A stretch of DNA of 22,710 nucleotides from CAZDCZ01 sp964504155 (GTDB lineage Bacteria; Bacteroidota; Bacteroidia; Bacteroidales; UBA12077). The position numbers and the translations under genes are program-made. Shown here piece by piece: positions 1 through 6,993 of the stretch; positions within the stretch are counted from its first letter, which is position 1, and each line of letters begins with the position of its first letter. The DNA is taken from NCBI GenBank assembly GCA_964504155.1, contig CAZDCZ010000053.1:1-22710 (forward strand). Reading direction: 5' to 3'. The notes under the pieces are model-generated. The model had not been told where the DNA came from. It made no database searches and saw only the letters and a list, made by a program, of their open reading frames with translations.

Positions 1-34
1 TATTGATTATAACGAAAAATATCTTTGGAGTGTT

Positions 35-114
35 GTCCTTTCAGGACGTCAAAATAATCTATAATCTAACCCGAGGCGTTGCCATCGGGCTAAATTAAAT
101 TGGACTTTCAGTCC
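35..114. repeat. Cluster of three small GC-rich hairpins (extragenic repeat-like)
   Basis: Three short inverted repeats follow one another in otherwise AT-rich DNA. GTCCT/AGGAC lies at 35-47 with a TTC loop. CCCGA-GGC/GCC-TCGGG lies at 70-89 with a GTT loop and one bulged A at 84. GGACT/AGTCC lies at 102-114, again with a TTC loop. The first and third share the plan NNCCT-TTC-AGGNN / NGACT-TTC-AGTCN. None is followed by a T-run, so they do not look like an ordinary terminator. The layout resembles REP-like dispersed elements, and I recall similar hairpin strings between genes in other Bacteroidota. The element may extend left beyond the window. Copy number in the genome is unknown. Confidence 0.5.
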
Positions 115-267
115 GGATTATAATGATTCTCCACAACTTTTTAAAGTGATCCCAAATTAGCAAATATAATTTATTAGATAAAATACGTCAACAAATTATT
201 CAATAGCATTAAATAATAAAGTAAATTTATATCTTTAACTACTTTCTTATAAAAAATAAATTTTCTA

Positions 268-1905
268 ATGTGTCTGAAAAAAATATTCTATTTCTTTATA
301 TTTATACTACCTATTGTTTCGTGCAATACATCAAATCATAAAAATCAGAATCTTGGAAAAACTGTTTTCCGGTATAACGAATCAAAAGGAATATCAACTT
401 TAGACCCTGCATTTGCAAAGACTCAAACTTTAATATGGCCTACCCACCAATTATTTAATTCATTAGTTCAGATGGATAACGAATTAAATATAATTCCAAG
501 TATTGCTAAAGCGTGGAAAATTTCGGATAATGGGAAAGTATATTTATTTTACTTACGAAATGATGTTTATTTTCATGACGATAAAGTATTTAAAAATTGT
601 GTTGGCAGAAAAGTTACTGCAAAAGATGTTGTATATAGTTTAAAGCGCATATATAACCCCAAAACAGCATCGCCCGGAGCATGGATTTTTAATATTCTAG
701 ATAAAAATAAAAACATAAAAGCTATTAACGACACCATTGTAAAAATCAATCTATCGCATTCATTTCCAGCCTTTTTAGGCTTACTAAGCATGCAATATTG
801 TTCAATAATTCCTTTTGAAGCAGTACAATACTACGGTAAAGATTTTCGAGCACATCCGGTTGGAACAGGTCCATTTAAAATTAAATTCTGGAAAGAAGGA
901 GAGAAATTAATTTTTAAAAAAAACAATAACTATTTCGAAAAAGATTCTCTTGGGCAAAGCTTACCATATCTCGACGCTATATCAATTACTTTTATTAGCG
1001 ATAAACAAACTGAATTTTTAGAATTTCTAAAAGGAAATCTAGATTTTATTTCCGGAGTTAACCCTGTAAATAAAGACGAGTTATTAACTCGATCGGGGAA
1101 ATTAAAATCTGAATACACTGAAAAACTTAATATGCTAACTCAACCATACTTAAATACCGAGTATTTAGGCTTTTTAATTGATAACGATAATTGCAAAGAT
1201 AAAAACAATATGGTGTGCAATATTAATATAAGGAAAGCTATAAATTATGGCTTCGATAGAAAAAAAATGATTAAATATTTGCGCAATAATATTGGGACAC
1301 CAGCAATAAATGGATTTATTCCACAAGGAATGCCATCTTTCGATTCATCTTATGTGGGATTTTCGTACAATCCACAAAAAACCAAGCAATTATTATCGGA
1401 TGCAGGTTACCCGAATGGAGAAGGTTTATCTCCAATAACTCTTACTACAACAAACGATTATTTAGATTTATGTGAATATATCCAACGTAAACTTTCTGAA
1501 TTTGGCATAAAGATAAATATTGAAGTTAGTACAGGAGCCACATTTAGAGATATGGTTGCAAATTCTAAACTATCGTTCTTCAGAGGCTCTTGGATAGCTG
1601 ATTATCCTGACGCTGAAAATTATCTTGCTCTTTTTTACAGTAAAAATTTTAGTCCCGGAGGACCAAACTACACTCATTTTAAAAATAGCACTTACGACAA
1701 TTTATACGAAACTGCAATGCATACTATTAGCGATAGCGCAAGATATAAATTGTACAATAAAATGGATAAATTCATTATCGATAATGCAGTTATTGTCCCT
1801 TTATATTACGACCAAGTAGTAAGATTTACTAATAAAAAAATTACAGGCTTAGCACCGAATACTATGAACTTGTTAACATTAAAAAATGTAAAAAAAATAC
1901 AATGA
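268..1905 (+). CDS. Oligopeptide-type ABC transporter solute-binding lipoprotein (SBP family 5)
   Basis: This is a periplasmic or surface lipoprotein that binds a peptide-like ligand for import, 545 aa, the usual size for DppA/OppA-type proteins. It starts with a basic-hydrophobic signal and a lipobox ending IVSC, so Cys19 is the predicted lipidated residue. Family 5 signatures are visible: an N-terminal AKAWKIS...DNG block, a TAKDVVYSLKR segment, HPVGTGPFKI near residue 195, and NIRKAINYGFDR followed by GFIP in the second lobe. The ATG at 268 puts the signal peptide right at the N terminus and has no Shine-Dalgarno. The stop codon overlaps the next gene's start by 4 bases, so the two genes are co-transcribed and probably translationally coupled. 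No permease or ATPase gene is present in the window, so it must use a transporter encoded elsewhere. Ligand is unknown; a murein peptide is possible but inferred only from the kinase neighbour. Confidence 0.9.
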   Translation: MCLKKIFYFFIFILPIVSCNTSNHKNQNLGKTVFRYNESKGISTLDPAFAKTQTLIWPTHQLFNSLVQMDNELNIIPSIAKAWKISDNGKVYLFYLRNDVYFHDDKVFKNCVGRKVTAKDVVYSLKRIYNPKTASPGAWIFNILDKNKNIKAINDTIVKINLSHSFPAFLGLLSMQYCSIIPFEAVQYYGKDFRAHPVGTGPFKIKFWKEGEKLIFKKNNNYFEKDSLGQSLPYLDAISITFISDKQTEFLEFLKGNLDFISGVNPVNKDELLTRSGKLKSEYTEKLNMLTQPYLNTEYLGFLIDNDNCKDKNNMVCNINIRKAINYGFDRKKMIKYLRNNIGTPAINGFIPQGMPSFDSSYVGFSYNPQKTKQLLSDAGYPNGEGLSPITLTTTNDYLDLCEYIQRKLSEFGIKINIEVSTGATFRDMVANSKLSFFRGSWIADYPDAENYLALFYSKNFSPGGPNYTHFKNSTYDNLYETAMHTISDSARYKLYNKMDKFIIDNAVIVPLYYDQVVRFTNKKITGLAPNTMNLLTLKNVKKIQ

Positions 1906-2747
1906 TATTAATAGCCGATAGTGGATCGTCGAAAACAGATTGGCGAGTAATTAAGAACAAAAAAATAATTGATTCATTTAAAACAATTGGATTAAATCCA
2001 TATTTTGTTACAAAAGATTTGGTAAACAAAATTAAAAATGAAATTGCAGAGAGAATAAACCCTAAAGAAATCGACATTATAAATTTCTATGGCGCAGGAT
2101 GTTCCGGAGAAAAAAACAAAATTTTCATCTCAAAAATATTAAATAGTATTTTTCTGAATGCTAAAATTATTGTCGAAACCGATTTATTAGCTGTAGCTAG
2201 GGCTTTATATTTTAAAGAAAAAGGAATTGTACTAATATTAGGCACCGGAGCAAATACCTGCTTAGTCGATAAAGGAAAAATAATTAGCAATATCCCCTCG
2301 CTTGGATATTTATTTGGCGATGAAGGAGGTGGCGATTATCTGGGGAAACTTCTAATTCACGATTATTTGAAAGGAATAATGCCTAAAGATATATCTAAAA
2401 AACTTGAAGACGAATACAATATCGACAGATATAAAATATTACATAATGTATATAGTAATCCATCTCCAAATAAATACTTAGCATCATTCGTAATATTTAT
2501 TACTAATAACATTTCTCGTAAATATATTTCTTCTATAGTTAAATTAAGTTTTAATAAATTATTTAATAATTATATTTGTAAGTACGAAAATTGGGAGAAA
2601 TACAAAATTAGGACCGTTGGCACTGTAGCATATTTATTTAGAGATATATTAAATGAAGTAGCAAAAAATAACAATACACAAATCGATTGTTATATAAAAG
2701 AACCTGCCGACAAATTAGCAGAATATCATATTTCTTTAGAAGAATAA
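1902..2747 (+). CDS. BadF/BadG/BcrA/BcrD-type ATPase, probable N-acetylglucosamine kinase-like sugar kinase
   Basis: The 281-aa protein belongs to the ASKHA fold, BadF/BcrA ATPase family, which in Bacteroidota is usually annotated as N-acetylglucosamine kinase. The phosphate-1 loop ADSGSSKTDW is at residues 5-14. ETDLLAVAR at 92-100 carries the likely catalytic Asp94. The phosphate-2 loop GTGAN is at 114-118, GDEGGGDYLG at 139-148, and a C-terminal GTVAYLF block precedes a conserved-looking EP...YH tail. It should phosphorylate an amino sugar (GlcNAc or a related sugar) in the cytoplasm with ATP. The start ATGA overlaps the stop of the binding-protein gene. That coupling suggests the imported ligand contains, or releases, the sugar that is phosphorylated. 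The related MurK kinases act on MurNAc and GlcNAc in cell-wall recycling. The exact substrate cannot be read from sequence. Confidence 0.82.
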   Translation: MILIADSGSSKTDWRVIKNKKIIDSFKTIGLNPYFVTKDLVNKIKNEIAERINPKEIDIINFYGAGCSGEKNKIFISKILNSIFLNAKIIVETDLLAVARALYFKEKGIVLILGTGANTCLVDKGKIISNIPSLGYLFGDEGGGDYLGKLLIHDYLKGIMPKDISKKLEDEYNIDRYKILHNVYSNPSPNKYLASFVIFITNNISRKYISSIVKLSFNKLFNNYICKYENWEKYKIRTVGTVAYLFRDILNEVAKNNNTQIDCYIKEPADKLAEYHISLEE

Positions 2748-2783
2748 TTTTCTAAGCTTATATTTTTTATTTTGAAAATTATT
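2743..2783 (+). terminator. Weak AT-only hairpin after the kinase gene
   Basis: A perfect 10-bp inverted repeat, AATAATTTTC at 2743-2752 and GAAAATTATT at 2774-2783, overlaps the kinase stop codon and is followed by ATTTTAG. The stem has only one G:C pair and the loop is 21 bases, so it is a poor terminator. In DNA this AT-rich, such a repeat can also occur by chance. Confidence 0.2.
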
Positions 2784-2819
2784 ATTTTAGCATTAAATTT
2801 ATAGTAAAATATTGATAAA

Positions 2820-3572
2820 ATGAGAACATGTATAATAATAGACGACGAGAGAAAATCAAGAGAGACTTTAAGAAAAATTATAGAACGTTATTTTAGTTCA
2901 AAATTAAAAGTTCTTTTTCTTGCCGATTCTGTTAAGGAAGGCGTTTTTGCAATAAACAAATATCATCCCGAGATTGTTTTTTTAGATATAGAAATGCCTG
3001 AAGAAAACGGTTTTAAGCTTTTTGAATATTTCGATATATATAATTTTGAAGTAATTTTTACTACGGCATATAAACAATATGCCATTAATGCATTCAAATT
3101 CTCTGCTTTAGACTATTTACTTAAACCAATAAATTTTATCGATTTGCGCGAAGTTTTACAACGATTAGAAAACAAAAAAAATAGCACAACACATCAGTCG
3201 CAGATTGATACCTTTATGAATAATTTGAATACCGATTCCGGTGATTTTAACAAAATTGCTCTTCCAACACTAGATGGATTTCAACTTGAAAAGGTTAACA
3301 ATATAGTATATTGCCAAGCCGACGAAAATTATACTAAAATTTTTACAAATCGTAATGAAGTTATCTTAGTTGCTAAAACCTTAAAAAATATAGACGAAAT
3401 TTTATCAAACGAAATTTTCTTTCGTATTCACAAATCATATATTGTAAATATGAATTACATAAAATCGTATAGTAAATCAGACGGATTTAAAGTAATGCTA
3501 GAAAACAAAGTAGAACTTGATGTTGCTACTCGTAGGAATGAAGATTTTATTAAAGCATTAACAAAAAGATAG
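2820..3572 (+). CDS. LytTR-family response regulator (LytT/AlgR type)
   Basis: The 250-aa protein has a receiver domain (residues 1-120) joined to a LytTR DNA-binding domain (about 150-248). The acidic pocket is Asp8-Asp9, the phospho-acceptor is Asp56 in VFLDIEMPEENG, the switch Thr is Thr82 in FTTAY, and the conserved Lys is Lys102 in LLKP. All are intact, so it should be regulated by phosphorylation. The second half shows the LytTR pattern: VNNIVYCQADENYTKI, then FFRIHKSYIVNMNYI, a typical beta-rich recognition domain. Most Bacteroidota LytTR regulators sit directly beside a LytS/YehU-like histidine kinase, but none lies on either side here, so this one is an orphan in the window. Targets are unknown. 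No Shine-Dalgarno is present; the start fits the N terminus of the receiver fold exactly. Confidence 0.93.
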   Translation: MRTCIIIDDERKSRETLRKIIERYFSSKLKVLFLADSVKEGVFAINKYHPEIVFLDIEMPEENGFKLFEYFDIYNFEVIFTTAYKQYAINAFKFSALDYLLKPINFIDLREVLQRLENKKNSTTHQSQIDTFMNNLNTDSGDFNKIALPTLDGFQLEKVNNIVYCQADENYTKIFTNRNEVILVAKTLKNIDEILSNEIFFRIHKSYIVNMNYIKSYSKSDGFKVMLENKVELDVATRRNEDFIKALTKR

Positions 3573-3617
3573 AAAATTTACAAATACCACAAACTGCAAA
3601 ATAGGTTAAGAAGATGA

Positions 3618-3865
3618 TGTTCAAAAAATCAAAATTATTATACCGAGCTGAGCCGAGGTATCTGTATAGTAGAATTACAAATTATTTATCAACAAATTAA
3701 CTCCGTTGAGGGCTTCGCCGTTCATCCACAAGGTTGGAATGAACTGTGTTACAAACACGCGCTCGTTACTTTAAAAATAGAAACACAAATGCTTCTGCTG
3801 AACAACGAAGTCCTCACCAAAGATAATATTTCAATGCAAACTAAGAGTGTTTAGAGCAACTCTAA
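3618..3865. other. GC-rich non-coding patch with a 78-codon open frame and a small hairpin
   Basis: The gap 3573-4019 holds no recognisable gene. Bases 3701-3800 contain 45 G or C, against roughly 30% nearby. A plus-strand frame stays open from 3618 to a TAG at 3852-3854 (78 codons), but it has no ATG near its beginning and its translation matches no family I know. A hairpin ATACC/GGTAT (3640-3644 with 3657-3661) and a tight hairpin TTAGAG-CAA-CTCTAA (3851-3865) flank the patch. Possible readings are a dispersed extragenic repeat, a worn-down mobile element, or a structured RNA. The rest of the gap to 4019 is plain AT-rich DNA apart from a 5-bp hairpin CACAA/TTGTG at 3988-4000, just past the downstream gene's stop. 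Confidence 0.35.
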
Positions 3866-4019
3866 GATGAGTGAAAGATGTTAGATTTTTCTTTTATCGA
3901 GTAGCCAAATATATATGCTTAAAAAATTTTACTCCACTAGAAAATGAAAGTAATCCATATAAATAGCTTGAAACTTTACTTTTTAAACACAATATTTGTG
4001 CTTACAATAAAGAAACTTT

Positions 4020-5099
4020 CTATAAATTTAAGTTTTTATCGAATTCTTTTGCTATAAAAATAGACATTTTAAGAAAATCGTAACCATCGTTTCTATTTGT
4101 TAACAACAACACTGTTGTATGTGTGTCGGGCAAATGTAATACCAAATTTGAATATCCATTTCCCGATCCTCCATGCCAATAATAACGAACATTATTTTTT
4201 TTCATTATTACCCAAGCATATCCATAATACGACATTTTATTTGAATTGCTTAATTGTTCCACCGAAAATATTTTCTTCAAACTCTCACAACTTAATAATT
4301 TATTAGTATATAATGCCTTATCGAATTTAGCATAATCTTCAGCATTAGTATAAACTCCTTGCTTACCATATACTTTATTTAATACTTCGCGTGAAGAATA
4401 TTTATCATTCTCTTTAAAATGTCCGATAGCAACATTACTTATATTACCAATATCTTCTGTAAGGGAAGTATTCTTCATCGATAATTTTTTGAATATATAT
4501 TTATTTAAAAAGTCTTTATATGACATACCCGATTTTTCTTCTATAATTTTTATCAGTACAGCATAATCGGAATTAGAATATACTAAATTCGAACCCGGCA
4601 CAAATTCTACATCCTTTTGATGTGCTAAAAAACTAACTACATCATCAATAGAACTAATACTATCGGTATTATAACTAGCTAGTCCCGAAGTATGATTTAA
4701 TAAATATCTTATTTTTACTTTTTCTCCATACTCGGGAAAATTATCAAATATATCGTTTAAATTATCATCGATATTTAACTTATGTTTTTCTACAAGTTGC
4801 ATAATAGCTATTGAAGTAAAAGATTTTGACAATTCTCCAATATTAAATAGCTTATTAACACCCATTTTTTCTCCGGACTGTTTATTTGCTAATCCATAGG
4901 CCTTATTAAAAATAATATCTCCATCTTTAATAACCGAAATAACAGCTCCGGGATTATCATCAGAAAAATAACTTAAATACTTATCAATCGATTTCTCTAT
5001 TTTCGCATAATCTAAAGTATCCTGAGCCTTAGCTGTTATTTGTAACACAACCAAGAATATCGCAATAACTCCGATTATTTTTTTACATAATATTTTCAT
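4020..5099 (-). CDS. Secreted serine beta-lactamase-fold protein (PF00144 type) lacking the catalytic serine
   Basis: The 359-aa protein has a signal peptide (residues 1-25, ending TAKAQ) and the class C beta-lactamase / DD-peptidase-like hydrolase fold. Family landmarks are clear: LLNHTSGL at 133-140, the tyrosine motif Tyr174-Ser-Asn176 in YSNSDY, GVYTNAEDYAKF at 248-259, and His309-Gly-Gly311 in WHGGSGNGY. The first motif should be Ser-x-x-Lys. Here the aligned segment reads FNIGELSKSFTS, so Glu89 occupies the nucleophile position while Lys92 is kept. The codon is TTC on the plus strand at 4833-4835 (GAA when read), so this is not an error of reading. Acyl-enzyme chemistry should therefore be lost, and the protein may bind rather than cleave peptidoglycan- or peptide-like ligands. 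The reading frame is intact and full length, which argues against simple decay. It stands alone, convergent with the LytTR gene. Confidence 0.85.
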   Translation of the reverse strand: MKILCKKIIGVIAIFLVVLQITAKAQDTLDYAKIEKSIDKYLSYFSDDNPGAVISVIKDGDIIFNKAYGLANKQSGEKMGVNKLFNIGELSKSFTSIAIMQLVEKHKLNIDDNLNDIFDNFPEYGEKVKIRYLLNHTSGLASYNTDSISSIDDVVSFLAHQKDVEFVPGSNLVYSNSDYAVLIKIIEEKSGMSYKDFLNKYIFKKLSMKNTSLTEDIGNISNVAIGHFKENDKYSSREVLNKVYGKQGVYTNAEDYAKFDKALYTNKLLSCESLKKIFSVEQLSNSNKMSYYGYAWVIMKKNNVRYYWHGGSGNGYSNLVLHLPDTHTTVLLLTNRNDGYDFLKMSIFIAKEFDKNLNL

Positions 5100-5159
5100 G
5101 CCACATTTTTTAACTCAATTACTATAAATACGTTTATATTTTATGTTCATCTGAAATAA

Positions 5160-5167
5160 CAAAATTA
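5160..5167 (-). promoter_or_regulatory. Candidate -7 element for the beta-lactamase-fold gene
   Basis: On the minus strand this reads TAATTTTG, an exact match to the Bacteroidota -7 consensus TAnnTTTG, about 60 bases before the ATG. With a 19-base spacer the -33 triplet would be ATG instead of TTG, so the upstream element is weak. Such 8-mers are fairly frequent in AT-rich DNA. Confidence 0.35.
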
Positions 5168-5204
5168 TCTATAATACAAAATAATACATTTTATTTATTA
5201 ACAA

Positions 5205-5233
5205 CACTTTATAAAAACATCAAACTTAAAGTG
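5205..5233 (-). terminator. Possible weak terminator after the TPR gene
   Basis: An inverted repeat CACTTTA (5205-5211) and TAAAGTG (5227-5233) with a 15-base loop starts a few bases after the TPR stop codon in the minus direction. No strong T-run follows, so it is only a candidate. Confidence 0.2.
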
Positions 5234-5240
5234 GAATGTT

Positions 5241-6584
5241 CTATTTTTTATATTTACTACAATACATATTTATCATATCTTGAGCATTTTCTATACCCAA
5301 ATCGAGTGCTTTGTAAAAATCTTCGCACCCACCCTGATAATTATTTATATTAATTCTCGACACTCCCCTATTCATATATGCACTACCATTAACTTTTACA
5401 TTATTAAGATAAATATCGTAATCGCTTAATGCCTCGTTATGTCTTTCCAGCATTCCTAAAGATATTGCTCTACCAAGATATGCATCACTATAATTTTTAT
5501 CTATATCTATTGCTTTTGCAAAATCGCTCAATGATTTTTTATATTCTTGATTTTTCGATTTTGCTACTCCTCGCAAATAATATGCATCTGCATATTTCGA
5601 ATTATATTTAATAGCATAATTAAAATCACTTATTGCCTTATTATTCTTCGAAAGACTTAGATTAGTTAATCCACGAACGAAATAAACTTTAGCGTCTTTA
5701 TTATCGAAACTTAAAGCTTTTGTAAAATCTTTAATTGCCACTTCGTATTTCCCTAAACCGGCATTTGCATTACCCCGTTTTAAAAACGACAATTTATGTC
5801 TCGGATTTAACTCTAATGATTTATCGAAATCTTCTATTGCACCATTAAAATCACGCAGTTGCAATTTAAAATATCCTCGTTGATAATAAGCATCCTGATT
5901 ATCTTTATCGAGTTTAATTATTGCAGTATAATCGTCTATAGCACCTTCATAATCATCCATATCCGATTTATACTTTACTCGACGTTTATAAGCATCTATA
6001 TTAGATTTATCAAGCTCAATTGCTTTATTATAATCCTTTATCGATTCTTCAAGGTTTCCGATATTTGCCTTTGCTATACCCCTATTATGATATGCTTCGG
6101 CATATAAAGAATCGAGGCTAATAGCTTTTGAAAAATCAATAATTGCTTCATCGTATTTTTTCAATTTCATTTTTGCCGATGCTCGAAAAAAATATGTTAC
6201 CGAATTGTCATTCGCTTCAGCTATTGCTTTAGATAAATCATCAACTGCTTCTGAGTATTTTTGCAATTTAATTTCAGAAACTCCAATACCCAAATATGCA
6301 TCATACAACATAGAATTTAATTCTAGAGCTTCTTTAAAATCTTTTAATGCATCGGAATAATTATCTATATTATATTTCGATTCTCCTCTTCGAATATATG
6401 CTTTAGAATATTTGCTTTTTATCTTAATTGCTTTATCGAAATATTCTATCGCTTTTTCATACTTCAACGAATCGACATAAACCATTCCTTTATTAAAATA
6501 ATTTTCGGCAATACGTGGACGAACAACAAAAAATGCTATCGCAACAATTACTATTAATATTATACTTATCACTAATTTTTTCAT
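5241..6584 (-). CDS. Membrane-anchored TPR-repeat protein (12 repeats)
   Basis: The 447-aa protein begins with one hydrophobic segment (about residues 4-21) followed by RPR, which fits a signal anchor or uncleaved signal peptide. From about residue 27 to 434 it consists of twelve consecutive 34-residue tetratricopeptide units. Each carries the pattern AY..RG..K......Y..AI.DF.KAI.LD, and the last unit is the most diverged (YQGGCEDFYKALDLG, with a Cys). A final short helix ends YCSKYKK. The repeats would build a right-handed superhelix used for protein-protein contacts, probably on the periplasmic side. No enzymatic domain is present, so it is an adaptor of unknown partner. The regular 34-residue phasing without gaps indicates repeat amplification under selection. 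It is a single gene between two minus-strand genes with gaps of 141 and 409 bases. The small open frames on the opposite strand are shadows of the repeats. Confidence 0.92.
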   Translation of the reverse strand: MKKLVISIILIVIVAIAFFVVRPRIAENYFNKGMVYVDSLKYEKAIEYFDKAIKIKSKYSKAYIRRGESKYNIDNYSDALKDFKEALELNSMLYDAYLGIGVSEIKLQKYSEAVDDLSKAIAEANDNSVTYFFRASAKMKLKKYDEAIIDFSKAISLDSLYAEAYHNRGIAKANIGNLEESIKDYNKAIELDKSNIDAYKRRVKYKSDMDDYEGAIDDYTAIIKLDKDNQDAYYQRGYFKLQLRDFNGAIEDFDKSLELNPRHKLSFLKRGNANAGLGKYEVAIKDFTKALSFDNKDAKVYFVRGLTNLSLSKNNKAISDFNYAIKYNSKYADAYYLRGVAKSKNQEYKKSLSDFAKAIDIDKNYSDAYLGRAISLGMLERHNEALSDYDIYLNNVKVNGSAYMNRGVSRININNYQGGCEDFYKALDLGIENAQDMINMYCSKYKK

Positions 6585-6754
6585 ATTACTAGATTTTATT
6601 ACTATTCTTTACAACTTACAAATTACCTTAAAATTATCCAATTTTTATTAATATTCCTATTATTTATTTTTACTGATCTTGTAATTCTATTTATAATTAA
6701 CAACAATAAAATTTCAAATTGACTAATTTCAATTATTTACCATCTACTATAAAC

Positions 6755-6878
6755 TGTCATATCATTTCGACTTTATGGAGAAATTTGTATAATAAATTGT
6801 ACATTCTTCATTAGCGCATTAGTGCATTTTTTTAATAAACAGATGTCTCGACTTCACTACGTTTCGCTCGACATTACA
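6755..6878. repeat. Degenerate inverted extragenic repeat
   Basis: Two GC-richer blocks face each other: a left block at 6755-6788 containing ATCATTTCGACTTTATGGAG, and a right block at 6839-6878 containing GATGTCTCGACTTCACTACG and TTTCGCTCGACATTACA. Read on opposite strands they share TGTcat..gTCGA...GAga.aT.TGT, so they form an imperfect inverted pair around an AT-rich centre with TTAGCGCATTAGTGCATT. The phrase formed by the right block in reverse is one I recall as a common intergenic repeat in Bacteroidota genomes. No transposase frame is present. The remainder of the 6585-6993 gap is AT-rich and featureless except for the terminator at its end. Confidence 0.5.
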
Positions 6879-6935
6879 ATAACTTCCTAGGTCATAGAAT
6901 ATAATTTAATATTTACAACTATATATTTACTTAAC

Positions 6936-6969
6936 AAAAAAAAGAAGATCAACAAGTGATCTTCTTTTT
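6936..6969 (-). terminator. Strong intrinsic terminator of hutU
   Basis: A perfect 13-bp inverted repeat (arms 6939-6951 and 6957-6969, core AAGATCA/TGATCTT, 5-base loop) lies 24 bases past the hutU stop. In the minus direction it is followed by a run of eight T residues (6943-6936). This is a textbook Rho-independent terminator. Its A/T-rich arms could also stop transcription from the other side. Confidence 0.88.
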
Positions 6970-6993
6970 ACTTTCGTGATATATTATTATGTA

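Noticed and set aside
2748..2819. tRNA or small RNA in the gap before the LytTR gene
   Set aside because: 72 bases of almost pure A/T with no cloverleaf or T-loop sequence.
4866..4877. Ser75-Gly-Glu-Lys78 as an alternative Ser-x-x-Lys motif in the beta-lactamase-fold protein
   Set aside because: It lies about 14 residues before the family position, in a loop with no following FTA-type helix, so it is a chance match.
5429..6107. Plus-strand open frames antisense to the TPR gene
   Set aside because: They are hydrophobic, Tyr/Ile-rich shadows produced by the repeating TPR codons on the other strand; no family features and no start context.
5241..6584. CRISPR or DNA satellite because of regular spacing in the TPR gene
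   Set aside because: The period is 102 bases and conserved at protein level only; DNA units differ, and there are no identical repeats with unique spacers.
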